Shown in pieces: positions 39,170-47,279 of a stretch of 64,000 nucleotides of DNA. The notes beneath the pieces are model-generated. The model saw only the letters and a program-made list of their open reading frames with translations. It ran no database searches and was not told where the DNA came from. The translations under genes were made by a program, and so were the position numbers. The stretch's first letter is position 1, and each line of letters opens with the position of its first letter. Source of the DNA: JALYYC01 sp039922495 (GTDB lineage Bacteria > Chloroflexota > Dormibacteria > CF-121); NCBI GenBank assembly GCA_039922495.1, contig JBDTEO010000019.1, positions 149,834 through 213,833 of the forward strand, read 5' to 3'.

Positions 39170-40707
39170 GCGGCGCGCCGGGGCCCGGCCTCGTCCTGGT
39201 CATCATCGACGGGTGGGGCTACCGGGAGGAGGCGGCCGGAAACGCGATCGCGGCCGCGAAGACGCCAAACTGGGCGCGACTATGGGGGCGCTGGCCGCAT
39301 AGCGTCCTGGCGGCAGCGGGCGAGCCGGTCGGCCTGCCGGCGGGCCAGCAGGGCAACTCCGAGGTCGGGCACCTGAACATCGGCGCCGGCCGGATCGTGT
39401 ACCAGGACCTGACCAGGATCAACCTGAGCATCAAGGATGGCAGCTTCAACGACAATCCCGTGCTGCTCGAGGCGATGCGCGGCCTGCCCCGCGCCCACCC
39501 GTTGCACGTAATGGGTCTGGTGTCACCCGGCGGGGTCCACAGCGCCAGCGAACACGTGTATGCCCTTCTCGACATGGCAAAGCGCGTCGGTGTGGGGCAC
39601 GTTTATGTGCACGCGTTTACCGACGGACGTGACGAGCCGCCGACCAGCGCGGCCAAGTACGTCGACGATCTCGTTAAAAAGATCAAGCAGATCGGCATCG
39701 GTCGGATCGCGACCATCAGCGGCCGCTACTTCGCGATGGACCGGGACCAGCGCTGGGACCGAACCGAACAGGCCTACCGCGCCATCGTCGAGGGGGATGG
39801 GCCGACGGCACCGGACCCGGTCGCCTTGATCAAGGCAGGCTATGACGCCGGTATCACCGACGAGTTTCTAAAGCCGACGCGGATCCTGATTGACGGCGAG
39901 CCGCCGCCGCGAATCCAGGACGGGGACAGCGTCATCTTCTTCAATTTTCGACCCGACCGGGCCCGGCAGCTGAGCCATGCGATCGTCGACCGCGACTGGC
40001 CGCATTTCACGCGCGACCGGCCGCCGGCGCTCTCGCACTTCGTAACGTTCACAGACTATGAGAAGGGCCTGCCGGCTGAGGTCGCCTTTGCCGATGAGCC
40101 GCTCAAGGCCTGCCTGGCCGAAGTGATCGCCGAGCATGGTGGGACGCAGTTCCACGCCGCCGAGACCGAGAAATATGCGCACGTCACGTACTTCTTGAAC
40201 GGTGGCCGCGAGGCGCCCTATCCCGGGGAGGATCGCCTGCTGGTTCCCTCGCCAAAAGTGGCGACGTACGACAAGGAGCCCGAGATGAGTGCCGGCCCAG
40301 TGGCGCAGGCCGTGATCGACCGAATCAATAGCCAGAACGATCAGTTCCTGGTCGTGAATTTCGCGAATCCGGACATGGTCGGCCACACGGGCGTCTTTGC
40401 CGCGACGATTCGCGCCGTGGAGGTGGTCGACGAGGTCCTCGGGCGGATCGCCGGCGCTGCCCTCGGCCGGGGCCGGGTGCTCGCCATCACCGCCGATCAC
40501 GGCAATGCCGAGCTGAAAGTCGACCCGAAAACGGGCAACCCGCTGACCGCGCACACAACCAACCCCGTGCCCCTGATCCTGGCCGGGGCGCCCGCAGTGA
40601 CCGGGCTGCGTGAGGCCGGCAAGCTGGCGGATATCGCGCCGACGTTGCTCCGGCTGGCCGGGATCGCTGTGCCCTCGGCGATGACGGGCGACGACCTACG
40701 ACGCTGA
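39166..40707 (+). CDS. gpmI: 2,3-bisphosphoglycerate-independent phosphoglycerate mutase
   Basis: 513 residues, the normal size. Metal site and catalytic Ser: VIIDGWGYREE and QQGNSEVGHLNIGAGR; the transferase insert contains HAFTDGRDEPPTSA; the second metal cluster is VNFANPDMVGHTG and ITADHGNAELK. It needs manganese and no 2,3-BPG. It completes the gap-pgk-tpiA-gpmI glycolytic operon. The 3' end overlaps the convergent phospholipase D gene by 12 bp, leaving no room for a hairpin terminator. Confidence 0.97.
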   Translation: MSGAPGPGLVLVIIDGWGYREEAAGNAIAAAKTPNWARLWGRWPHSVLAAAGEPVGLPAGQQGNSEVGHLNIGAGRIVYQDLTRINLSIKDGSFNDNPVLLEAMRGLPRAHPLHVMGLVSPGGVHSASEHVYALLDMAKRVGVGHVYVHAFTDGRDEPPTSAAKYVDDLVKKIKQIGIGRIATISGRYFAMDRDQRWDRTEQAYRAIVEGDGPTAPDPVALIKAGYDAGITDEFLKPTRILIDGEPPPRIQDGDSVIFFNFRPDRARQLSHAIVDRDWPHFTRDRPPALSHFVTFTDYEKGLPAEVAFADEPLKACLAEVIAEHGGTQFHAAETEKYAHVTYFLNGGREAPYPGEDRLLVPSPKVATYDKEPEMSAGPVAQAVIDRINSQNDQFLVVNFANPDMVGHTGVFAATIRAVEVVDEVLGRIAGAALGRGRVLAITADHGNAELKVDPKTGNPLTAHTTNPVPLILAGAPAVTGLREAGKLADIAPTLLRLAGIAVPSAMTGDDLRR

Positions 40708-41745
40708 CATCGTCGCCCAGTCCTGGTCCGCCCGCGCCGCAAAGACCTGCGCCAGCCCGGCGTCGCGGACGGCCAGGTCCAGTTCGTGGTTGCGGCTGAA
40801 GCCCGACCGGGTCCAGTTGCAGCTGCCGAAGAGCACGGTGGCCCCATCGATGATGCCCAGCTTGGCGTGCAGGAGCTCGCCGCTGACCGGGGTGAAGTAG
40901 CGCACCAGCGCCCCGGCGGCCTTGAGGAAGGCCATCGCGTCGACGTTCTGTGACTGGGTGGGTTCCAGCAGCACGCGCACGGCGACCCCGCGGTGCCGGG
41001 CGGCGGTCAGTGAGTCGAGGACGAGGCGATCGCTGAGGTCGAACATCTCCATGACGATCGAGTGCCGCGCGGCGTCGATCAGGGCCAGCGCGGCATTGCG
41101 GATCGCCTCGCCGGGCCGGGTTACCAGCACCTGCACCGTAGGATCAGGTTGGGCGGGCGGGATGCTGCGAGCCCGGCCCGCGATGGCCAGGTCCTGGGCG
41201 AAGGCGCGGCCCAGATTGGCCACCACCGGCCCGACGGCCAGAACGTCGAAGTCGTGGTTGTCTGGCGACCGGCGGCCCCAGTTGATCCCGCCCACGATCG
41301 CTCGCTCGCCGTCGACGATCAACAGCTTGACGTGATCGATCGTCCGTGGCTCGATCGGGAAGGCGATCACCGCGATGCCGGCCTGCTGGAGCTCGGCCCA
41401 GATCGCCCGGCTGCTTCGTTCGGAGGGGTCCATGATGGCGGTCACCGCCACGCCCCGGGTGAAGGCGTCCAGGATCATGGCGGCCAGGTCGTCGCGCTGG
41501 AACTCGTACATCTCCAGTTCGATGCTGTGCCGGGCCGTCTGCAGCTCGCGGCGGATTGCCGCGAATGCGCTGGACCCGTCGGGAAGGGGCAACAGCCGGT
41601 CCGACCCGGCGCTGAGGGGCTGGACCACCGAGCTTGCCGGGCCGACCCGTAAGGGGATCACCTGGACAGTACGGCCCGGCGCACAGGACGCAACCAGGAG
41701 GGCCAGGAGGAGGGGCGCCAGCAGGCCGCGGGCCGGGCCGTACAT
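40696..41745 (-). CDS. Phospholipase D-like lipoprotein
   Basis: 349 residues. A signal peptide ends in the lipobox LVASC, so it is a predicted lipoprotein processed by Lgt. Two HKD motifs: HVKLLIVDGERAIVGGINWG and HAKLGIIDGATVLFGSCNWT, both complete (H-x-K-x4-D). Such secreted PLD-fold proteins act as lipases, nucleases or phospholipid synthases; its exact reaction is unclear. Its promoter has perfect TTGACA-N17-TAGTAT spacing and predicts a leaderless mRNA. Confidence 0.9.
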   Translation of the reverse strand: MYGPARGLLAPLLLALLVASCAPGRTVQVIPLRVGPASSVVQPLSAGSDRLLPLPDGSSAFAAIRRELQTARHSIELEMYEFQRDDLAAMILDAFTRGVAVTAIMDPSERSSRAIWAELQQAGIAVIAFPIEPRTIDHVKLLIVDGERAIVGGINWGRRSPDNHDFDVLAVGPVVANLGRAFAQDLAIAGRARSIPPAQPDPTVQVLVTRPGEAIRNAALALIDAARHSIVMEMFDLSDRLVLDSLTAARHRGVAVRVLLEPTQSQNVDAMAFLKAAGALVRYFTPVSGELLHAKLGIIDGATVLFGSCNWTRSGFSRNHELDLAVRDAGLAQVFAARADQDWATMSAS

Positions 41746-41751
41746 GGGTCG

Positions 41752-41780
41752 ATACTAATACTATTCTGTGTATCTGTCAA
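41752..41780 (-). promoter_or_regulatory. Sigma-70-type promoter TTGACA-N17-TAGTAT of the PLD lipoprotein
   Basis: Minus strand: TTGACA at 41780-41775, 17 nt, TAGTAT at 41757-41752, then 6 nt to the ATG at 41745. The consensus -35 with optimal spacing makes this one of the clearest promoters in the window, and transcription would start at the ATG. Confidence 0.75.
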
Positions 41781-41817
41781 GACTTAGAGTAAGCCGAACC
41801 CGGGGCTAAAGTGGCTG

Positions 41818-41823
41818 TATAAT
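41818..41823 (+). promoter_or_regulatory. Consensus -10 box TATAAT upstream of secG
   Basis: TATAAT ends 15 nt before the secG ATG, so the leader would be about 8-9 nt. No good -35 is seen. It means secG is not simply co-transcribed with the glycolytic genes; a minus-strand gene separates them. Confidence 0.65.
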
Positions 41824-41838
41824 TCAGCGGCTCTCACC

Positions 41839-42069
41839 ATGCATAATTTCCTCGGCGTCGTCGAGTTCGCGCTCGCCCTTCTGGTCATGCTCGGCATCTT
41901 GCTGCAGACGCCGAAAGCCAGCGGCCTGGGTGGCACCATCGGCGGCGGCGGCGGGGACTCTGGCGGCGGCTACCGCACCAAGCGCGGCCTGGAAAAGAAC
42001 CTTTTTTACGCCACGATCGGGCTCGTCGTCCTGTTCGTGGCGGTGTCGGTCGCCTACATCCGGTCTTGA
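41839..42069 (+). CDS. secG: Preprotein translocase subunit SecG
   Basis: 76 residues with two membrane helices (VVEFALALLVMLGILLQT and YATIGLVVLFVAVSVAYI) and the conserved loop GLGGTIGGGGG before a basic KRGLEKN. It is the small accessory subunit of SecYEG. secG next to gap-pgk-tpi is a recurrent arrangement in Gram-positive lineages. Its stop overlaps the following TTG start (TTGA). Confidence 0.92.
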   Translation: MHNFLGVVEFALALLVMLGILLQTPKASGLGGTIGGGGGDSGGGYRTKRGLEKNLFYATIGLVVLFVAVSVAYIRS

Positions 42070-43694
42070 TTCGCCGCTGGCTGCTCACCGTCGGGGTGGG
42101 TGTGCCGCTGGTGGCCCTGCTGGGGATCCTGACGCTCGTTTTCCGGAGCGTCATCCTGGCGCCAGAGACGGCCCGACCCGGGGGCACGTACACCGAGGGC
42201 GTCGTCGGCCAGCTCGGGACGCTGAATCCGTTGTTCGGCGGCGCGGCGGCGGGTTCCAACGACCTGGATGCCCTGCTTTTCGAGCCGCTGGTGCGCGTCC
42301 TGCCCAACGGGTCGATCCAGGCCCTGCTCGCCTCGCACTGGGAGGTGAGCCCGGACCAGCGAAGTTACGTCTTCACGCTGCGCAGCAATGCTCGCTGGTC
42401 GGATGGCAGCCCGCTGGCGGCCGATGACGTCGTCTTTACCGTCCGGACCGTGCAGGATCCGCAGTTTCCCGGCGCGCTGTTGAACCAGAGCTGGAAGGAC
42501 ATCGTCGCCACGCCGATCGACAGCGGGCACGTCCGCTTTGCCCTACCTGGCCACAACGCCGGCTTCCTGGCTAACCTCGAGCTGCTCGACATCGTGCCCT
42601 CCCACCTGCTCGCCGGCAAGTCGATGGCGGAGCTCGCGTCGGCGTCGCCGACCATCAATCCGGTTGGCACCGGGCCGTTCCGCCTGACGGCGCAGCTGCC
42701 GGACCGGGTGGTGCTCGAACGCAACCCGTTTGCCTGGCGCAAGCCATGGCTGGACACGATGACCGTGCGGACGTTTCCGAGCCAGCAAACCGCGCTCGAC
42801 GCGCTAGATCGCGGCCAGATCGACGGCCTATCCAATCTCTCCCCGGGGGCCGTTATCCGTGCGAAACGGAACCCGCAGATCGACGTCCTGACCGCGTCGA
42901 CCTATCAATACGCCGAGTTGCTGCTTAACCTGAAGCCCGAGGAGCCCTACTTCCAGGACAAGCAGGTGCGGCGCGCCATCGCGATGGCCATCGATCGGAA
43001 CGCGATCATCCGGGATGTCCTCGGCGGCCAGGCGCAGGTCGATGATGGTCCGATCCCACGGTCGATTGCCTGGGCCTACGACCCCAATGCCAAACCGCCA
43101 ACCTATGACGTCACTGGCGCGGCCCAGCTGCTCGACAAAGCCGGCTGGCCGCTGGTGGCCGGAACGCGCACCAAAGGGGGCACCTCGCTCGCCTTTCAGC
43201 TCGCCGTTTCCAAGGACGTGCCACCGTATCAGAAGGTTGCCGAAGCCGTCGCCCAGCAGCTCGCGGTGGTGGGGATCCAGGTCGACGTCCAACCGGTCAC
43301 CACCGCGGCGCTGATCCACGATTACCTGAATGCGCGGACCTTCGACATGGCGCTCACCGCCTTCGACAACGGGCCCGATCCGGACATCTTCACCTTCTGG
43401 CACTCATCGCAGACGCATGCCGGCGGCTTCAATTTCTCGTCGATGAAAAAGAATGTCTTCATGGACCAGGACCTCGAGGATGGGCGGGCCACCCTGAGCC
43501 TCACGGCTCGCGCCAAGGCGTATGCCGACTTCCAGGAGTTGTTCGCCCAGGAAGTGCCGGCGATCTACCTGTACAGTCCGCGCTATGCGCTGGCCGTCAG
43601 CCGGCGGATCCACGGCGTCCACCTCGACGCGGCGATCGAGCCGATGGAGCGGTTTGCCTACGTCAACGAGTGGTACGTGGAGGTCGGGCGGTGA
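42066..43694 (+). CDS. ABC transporter substrate-binding protein, peptide (family 5) type
   Basis: 542 residues from the TTG at 42066. An N-terminal hydrophobic segment (WLLTVGVGVPLVALLGILTL) with no lipobox Cys suggests a membrane anchor or Sec signal. The SBP_bac_5 fold is clear: GQLGTLNPLF, YVFTLRSNARWSDGSPLAADDVVFT (described in two parts), NPVGTGPFRLT, VRRAIAMAIDRNAII. It would bind oligopeptides or similar ligands. No permease or ATPase genes lie beside it, so it is an orphan here. It is translationally coupled to secG. Confidence 0.9.
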   Translation: MIRRWLLTVGVGVPLVALLGILTLVFRSVILAPETARPGGTYTEGVVGQLGTLNPLFGGAAAGSNDLDALLFEPLVRVLPNGSIQALLASHWEVSPDQRSYVFTLRSNARWSDGSPLAADDVVFTVRTVQDPQFPGALLNQSWKDIVATPIDSGHVRFALPGHNAGFLANLELLDIVPSHLLAGKSMAELASASPTINPVGTGPFRLTAQLPDRVVLERNPFAWRKPWLDTMTVRTFPSQQTALDALDRGQIDGLSNLSPGAVIRAKRNPQIDVLTASTYQYAELLLNLKPEEPYFQDKQVRRAIAMAIDRNAIIRDVLGGQAQVDDGPIPRSIAWAYDPNAKPPTYDVTGAAQLLDKAGWPLVAGTRTKGGTSLAFQLAVSKDVPPYQKVAEAVAQQLAVVGIQVDVQPVTTAALIHDYLNARTFDMALTAFDNGPDPDIFTFWHSSQTHAGGFNFSSMKKNVFMDQDLEDGRATLSLTARAKAYADFQELFAQEVPAIYLYSPRYALAVSRRIHGVHLDAAIEPMERFAYVNEWYVEVGR

Positions 43695-43701
43695 CGTGGA
43701 G

Positions 43702-43785
43702 TGCGGCTGAGAGGACTTGAACCTCCAAGAGCTTGCGCTCACCAGGCCCTGAACCTGGCGTGTTTACCGATTTCACCACAGCCGC
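43702..43785 (-). tRNA. tRNA-Leu (anticodon CAG)
   Basis: Minus strand: acceptor GCGGCTG pairs with CAGCCGC, discriminator A. Anticodon stem CCAGG/CCTGG with loop TTCAGGG gives CAG (codon CUG). Long variable arm (class II) and T-arm GAGGTTCAAGTCCTC. CCA is not encoded. TGTAAT lies 5 nt upstream as a possible -10. Confidence 0.95.
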
Positions 43786-43815
43786 GTCGAATTACAGATT
43801 CTGCCACAGCCATGG

Positions 43816-44463
43816 GTGAACCGGGTGCCACCGGCTGACCTGGCCGTCGCCGAGCTCAGCGGGCCGGAGCGCGCCTTCCTGCGGCGTCGCCTGTCCACGC
43901 CGATGCGGATCCAGGAATACCTGGATGCGCTCGACTACAACACGGAAGCCGATGGGGAGACGTTCCGGTCCCCTCGCCGAGTGCTACGAGACGAGACCGC
44001 CAACTGCATCGAGGGGGCCGTTTTGGCGGCCGCGGCCTTCCGAACGCAGGGCCGGCCGGCGCTGATCATAGATCTGACCGCGGTCCATGACGAAGACCAC
44101 GTGCTCACGGTGTTCCAGCGCGGACGCCATTGGGGCGCGATCGGCACCAGCAAGTTCACCGGGCTGCGGTTCCGCGAGCCGGTCTACCGGACCCTGCGTG
44201 AGCTGGCCATGTCCTACTTCGAGCATTACTACAACCTGGGCGGCGAACGGACGCTACGTGGCTACGGCCGCCCGGTGAACCTGCGCCGATTCGATCGGCT
44301 GCACTGGATGACCACCGAGGAGGACCTCTGGCCGATCGCGGAGCATCTCGAGCGGATCCCGCACGTTCCCCTGCTCGCGCCAGCGCAGGTGCGGCAGCTG
44401 AGCCCCCTAGACGCCCGGCTCAAAGCGGCGGGCCTGCTGCATCACCCCGGGGTGGCGCATTGA
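43816..44463 (+). CDS. Transglutaminase-like hypothetical protein
   Basis: 215 residues, GTG start. RDETANCIEGAVLAAAAF followed 40 residues later by VHDEDHVLTVF and GRHWGAIGTSKFTGLRFREP has the Cys...His arrangement of transglutaminase/papain-like folds (Cys in ANCIEGA, His in DEDHV). Otherwise it is unrecognised. No signal peptide. The neighbouring 98-aa gene begins with its own promoter at the end of this gene, so they are not clearly one operon. Confidence 0.65.
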   Translation: MNRVPPADLAVAELSGPERAFLRRRLSTPMRIQEYLDALDYNTEADGETFRSPRRVLRDETANCIEGAVLAAAAFRTQGRPALIIDLTAVHDEDHVLTVFQRGRHWGAIGTSKFTGLRFREPVYRTLRELAMSYFEHYYNLGGERTLRGYGRPVNLRRFDRLHWMTTEEDLWPIAEHLERIPHVPLLAPAQVRQLSPLDARLKAAGLLHHPGVAH

Positions 44464-44488
44464 CATTGCCGATAACACTTGTTAAATT
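44460..44488 (+). promoter_or_regulatory. Sigma-70-type promoter TTGACA-N17-TAAATT
   Basis: TTGACA at 44460-44465, 17-nt spacer, TAAATT at 44483-44488. Predicted start about 44495. It shows that the real translation start of the next gene is the ATG at 44550, not the in-frame TTG at 44460, which is part of the -35 box. Confidence 0.7.
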
Positions 44489-44549
44489 AGCGAAGCTATC
44501 ACGACGGCCTCATGGATGGGCCGTGAGCCGGCGGTGTTTGGAGGAAGGG

Positions 44550-44846
44550 ATGCGCAAGCCAAATACAGAGCCCGATATCCCATTGGAGGCCGTGCAGGCG
44601 CTGCTGACCCGGGTGATCTGGCAGGCGGTCGCCGACATCGGCATCCCAGCTTATCGCGACGAGGCGGACCGCTTCTTTGCCGGTGGCACCTTCGACGAGT
44701 ACTGCGACATCCTGGGCTGGAATGTCCGGCGGGCCCGTGCCAGCCTGACGCGGTTCGTCGACAGCGGCGCCCGGATTTCGGGCAATCACCTGATGACGGC
44801 CGCGGAGCTGAACGCCGCCCACGGCGCCCACGCGGTCGCCAGCTAA
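44550..44846 (+). CDS. Conserved-looking hypothetical protein (98 aa)
   Basis: 98 residues from the ATG at 44550, which has a strong purine-rich ribosome site (GGAGGAAGGG) and a promoter about 60 bp upstream. The sequence is soluble and helical (LEAVQALLTRVIWQAVADIG; DEADRFFAGGTFDEYCDILG). No family recognised. It has a normal 5' leader, in contrast to most first genes here. Confidence 0.6.
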   Translation: MRKPNTEPDIPLEAVQALLTRVIWQAVADIGIPAYRDEADRFFAGGTFDEYCDILGWNVRRARASLTRFVDSGARISGNHLMTAAELNAAHGAHAVAS

Positions 44847-44954
44847 CCTCGACGCGCCAGTCCGGCGCCGTTCTAAGAGGCTGCTAACGTCCGCCTGCTA
44901 CTTTTGGCCCTAGCCAAAACCGGCCTGCCGGCCAGTACACTGGGACCAAGAGCA

Positions 44955-45626
44955 ATGAACCTCCTCCTCGTCGAGGACGAGCGCAAGCTCTCGACACTGC
45001 TGAAGCAGCTGCTCGAGGACGAGCGCTACGCCGTGGATATCGCGGCAGACGGGGAGCGAGCCCAGGTCCTCGCCGAAACCGCGCGCTACGACGCCATCAT
45101 CCTTGACCTCATGATCCCCAAGAAGGACGGTATGGAGGTCTGTCGTTGGCTTCGCCAGAACCGGATCCAGACCCCGGTGATCATGCTCACCGCGCGTGGA
45201 CAGATCCACGATCGGGTGGCCGGCCTCGATGCCGGCGCGGACGACTACCTGCCGAAGCCCTTCGCCTTCGAAGAACTGCTGGCGCGGCTGCGGGCCCTGA
45301 TGCGGCGGGACCAGAAGAACGGCCATGCCAACCGGCTGCAGGTTGCCGACCTGGTGCTCGATCTCAAAACCCACCAGGTCCGCCGCGACGACACGCCGAT
45401 CGACCTGACGGCGCGCGAGTTCGCCCTGCTCGAGTTCCTGATGCGCCATCCCAACCAGGTGCTGACCCAGGCGCAGATCGCCGAGCGCGTCTGGGACTAC
45501 AACTTCGAAGGCACCACCAACCGGGTGGCCGTCTATATCTCCTACCTGCGCGACAAAATCGACGAGGGCCGCTCCCCCAAGCTGATCCAGACCGTGTACG
45601 GGGTCGGGTACCGGCTGTCGGGATGA
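44955..45626 (+). CDS. Two-component response regulator, OmpR/PhoB family
   Basis: 223 residues from the ATG at 44955 (MNLLLVEDERKLSTLL). Receiver domain with acidic pair ED, phosphoacceptor Asp in AIILDLMIPKKDG, Thr in IMLTARG and Lys in LPKPFAFEELL. The winged-helix output domain is at 125-223 (LTAREFALLEFLMRHPNQVL; NRVAVYISYLRDKID). It is coupled to the histidine kinase by an ATGA overlap. TACACT 13 nt upstream could be the -10 box. Confidence 0.95.
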   Translation: MNLLLVEDERKLSTLLKQLLEDERYAVDIAADGERAQVLAETARYDAIILDLMIPKKDGMEVCRWLRQNRIQTPVIMLTARGQIHDRVAGLDAGADDYLPKPFAFEELLARLRALMRRDQKNGHANRLQVADLVLDLKTHQVRRDDTPIDLTAREFALLEFLMRHPNQVLTQAQIAERVWDYNFEGTTNRVAVYISYLRDKIDEGRSPKLIQTVYGVGYRLSG

Positions 45627-46906
45627 TGTTCCGCGGCGCGCTGCTGCGCCTCGCGGCCCAGTATTTCGTCCTGCTGGTCTTGATCCTGGGATTTTTCAAC
45701 CTGCTCGTTTACTTCACCGTCTCTCAAGCGCTGAACACGCGGCAGGAACAGGATCTCCAACACTCGATCCGGCTGGCCCAATCGGCCCTCACCGTGACCG
45801 GTGACACCATCAGCGCCAACAACCAGGTGCTGGCGGACCCGAGCTTTGCCGATACGTACGTTCAAGTGCAGCAGATCAATAGCCATCAGCTCGTCCTGCC
45901 GGCTTCCGGCGCGGCAACCGTCTTCTCCAGTCCAATCCTCGACGGGCCTGTCACCTACGCGAAGGACGGCCAATCGTTCGAGAGCCAGGTCAGGACCAAC
46001 AAGGACCGATTCGTGGTGTCGACGGTGCCGGTGAAGAACAAGACCGGTAAAGTCGTCGGCGTTCTCCAGGTGGCGCAGCCGATCTCCTGGGTCGGCGACG
46101 CCCTGGCGCGCCTGGAGCGCCAGCTGATCCTGGCGTCCATCCTCGCCCTCGTGCTGGGTGCGCTCGCCTCGCTGCTGATGGCGCTCCGCTCACTGCACCC
46201 GATCAGCGTTGCGTTCCAGAAGCAGCGCGAGTTCGTCGCCGATGCCTCGCACGAACTGCGCACGCCACTCACCTTGATCCGGACCAATGTCGAAGCCTGG
46301 CTCCGGCGGGGTACCGGGTCGCCGCCAGCCTACGGCCGCAATGTGCTCGATGAAGTCGACCAGCTCAATCGGATCGTCGGTGACCTGACGACGCTCGCGC
46401 TCGCGGATGCCCGGCAATTGCGCATTGACCGCCGGCCGATGGAGCTCAACGACATCGTCCGCGACCTGATGAGCCAGACCCAGCCGCTCGCCGACGAGCG
46501 CGGCGTGCACCTCAAGCCGGAGTTAAATGGCGGCGTCCGGGTGGACGGCGACGCCAGCCGCGTCCGCCAGCTGCTGTTGATCCTGCTCGATAATGCCCTG
46601 ACCCACACGCCCGCGGGGGGCGAAGTCTCGATCGGCGTGGTGCGGCAGAATGGCCACGCGCGGGTCACGGTTTCGGATACCGGTGCCGGAATCCCGGCGA
46701 GCGATGTCCCCCACATCTTCGAGCGTTTCTACCGGGCCGATAAGGCGCGAAACAGCGAAAACGGTGGGAGCGGCCTCGGCCTTGCGATCGCGAAGTGGAT
46801 CGTGGACGCGCACAAGGGCGACATCGAGGTGAAGAGCGCCCCCGGCGAGGGGACCAGGGTGGCGGTCAGCCTCCCCGCCCTCGACGACCCGCCGAAGCCC
46901 GGCTAA
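45623..46906 (+). CDS. Two-component sensor histidine kinase
   Basis: 427 residues from the ATG at 45623. First helix about 10-32 (YFVLLVLILGFFNLLVYF), an extracytoplasmic sensor of ~130 residues, second helix about 170-192 (ILASILALVLGALASLLMAL). HisKA with phospho-His FVADASHELRTPLTLIRTN, then HATPase: N-box LLILLDNALTHTP, G1 DTGAGIP, G2 GGSGLGLAIAKW. It is the cognate kinase of the regulator. Two tiny membrane proteins follow directly. Confidence 0.95.
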   Translation: MMFRGALLRLAAQYFVLLVLILGFFNLLVYFTVSQALNTRQEQDLQHSIRLAQSALTVTGDTISANNQVLADPSFADTYVQVQQINSHQLVLPASGAATVFSSPILDGPVTYAKDGQSFESQVRTNKDRFVVSTVPVKNKTGKVVGVLQVAQPISWVGDALARLERQLILASILALVLGALASLLMALRSLHPISVAFQKQREFVADASHELRTPLTLIRTNVEAWLRRGTGSPPAYGRNVLDEVDQLNRIVGDLTTLALADARQLRIDRRPMELNDIVRDLMSQTQPLADERGVHLKPELNGGVRVDGDASRVRQLLLILLDNALTHTPAGGEVSIGVVRQNGHARVTVSDTGAGIPASDVPHIFERFYRADKARNSENGGSGLGLAIAKWIVDAHKGDIEVKSAPGEGTRVAVSLPALDDPPKPG

Positions 46907-46911
46907 GCAGC

Positions 46912-47109
46912 ATGCGTCGGGGGCCAGCCTACCTCGGCGGCGCAAAGCCACCAGGGTGGCGCCGGCTGGCGGGATGCGGGGTCGCGACACTCATCGTGCT
47001 CATCCTGGCCGATTTCCTGACGTTTTACCTCATCCACGTCTTTTGCCCCGGAGGCTATTGCGCGGGGCCGCCGCCAGACGGCAATACGACCGCGCCGGTG
47101 CAGCCGTGA
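46912..47109 (+). CDS. Small membrane protein, tandem copy 1 (65 aa)
   Basis: 65 residues, starting 5 bp after the kinase stop. RRGPAYLGGAKPPGWRRLAG precedes one membrane helix (VATLIVLILADFLTFYLI) and a Cys-containing outer tail (CPGGYC). The next gene is a clear paralogue, which makes both likely real. Function unknown; position suggests an accessory of the two-component system. Confidence 0.65.
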   Translation: MRRGPAYLGGAKPPGWRRLAGCGVATLIVLILADFLTFYLIHVFCPGGYCAGPPPDGNTTAPVQP

Positions 47110-47273
47110 ACAAAGGGCCCAGCTACCTCGGTGGAACGGAGCCCTCGAACTGGAAGACGCTGCTGGGCTGCGGCCTGCTGACAGTCCTCGGCGTGGCGAT
47201 CGCGGTGATCCTCGCCTACTCCTTGCCACACATCATCTGTGGCAACTACGGCGCCGGTTGCCCGCAGCCCTGA
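47106..47273 (+). CDS. Small membrane protein, tandem copy 2 (55 aa)
   Basis: 55 residues, GTG start in a GTGA overlap with copy 1. NKGPSYLGGTEPSNWKTLLG matches copy 1 at GP-x-YLGG-x2-P-x2-W, followed by a helix (LTVLGVAIAVILAYSLPHII) and a Cys-containing tail (CGNYGAGC). Too short for most gene callers. The shared motif and shared two-Cys tail indicate an in-tandem duplication. Confidence 0.65.
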   Translation: MNKGPSYLGGTEPSNWKTLLGCGLLTVLGVAIAVILAYSLPHIICGNYGAGCPQP

Positions 47274-47279
47274 GGCCGC

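Noticed and set aside
40690..40715. Intrinsic terminator between gpmI and the PLD gene
   Set aside because: The genes overlap; no hairpin with a T-run is present.
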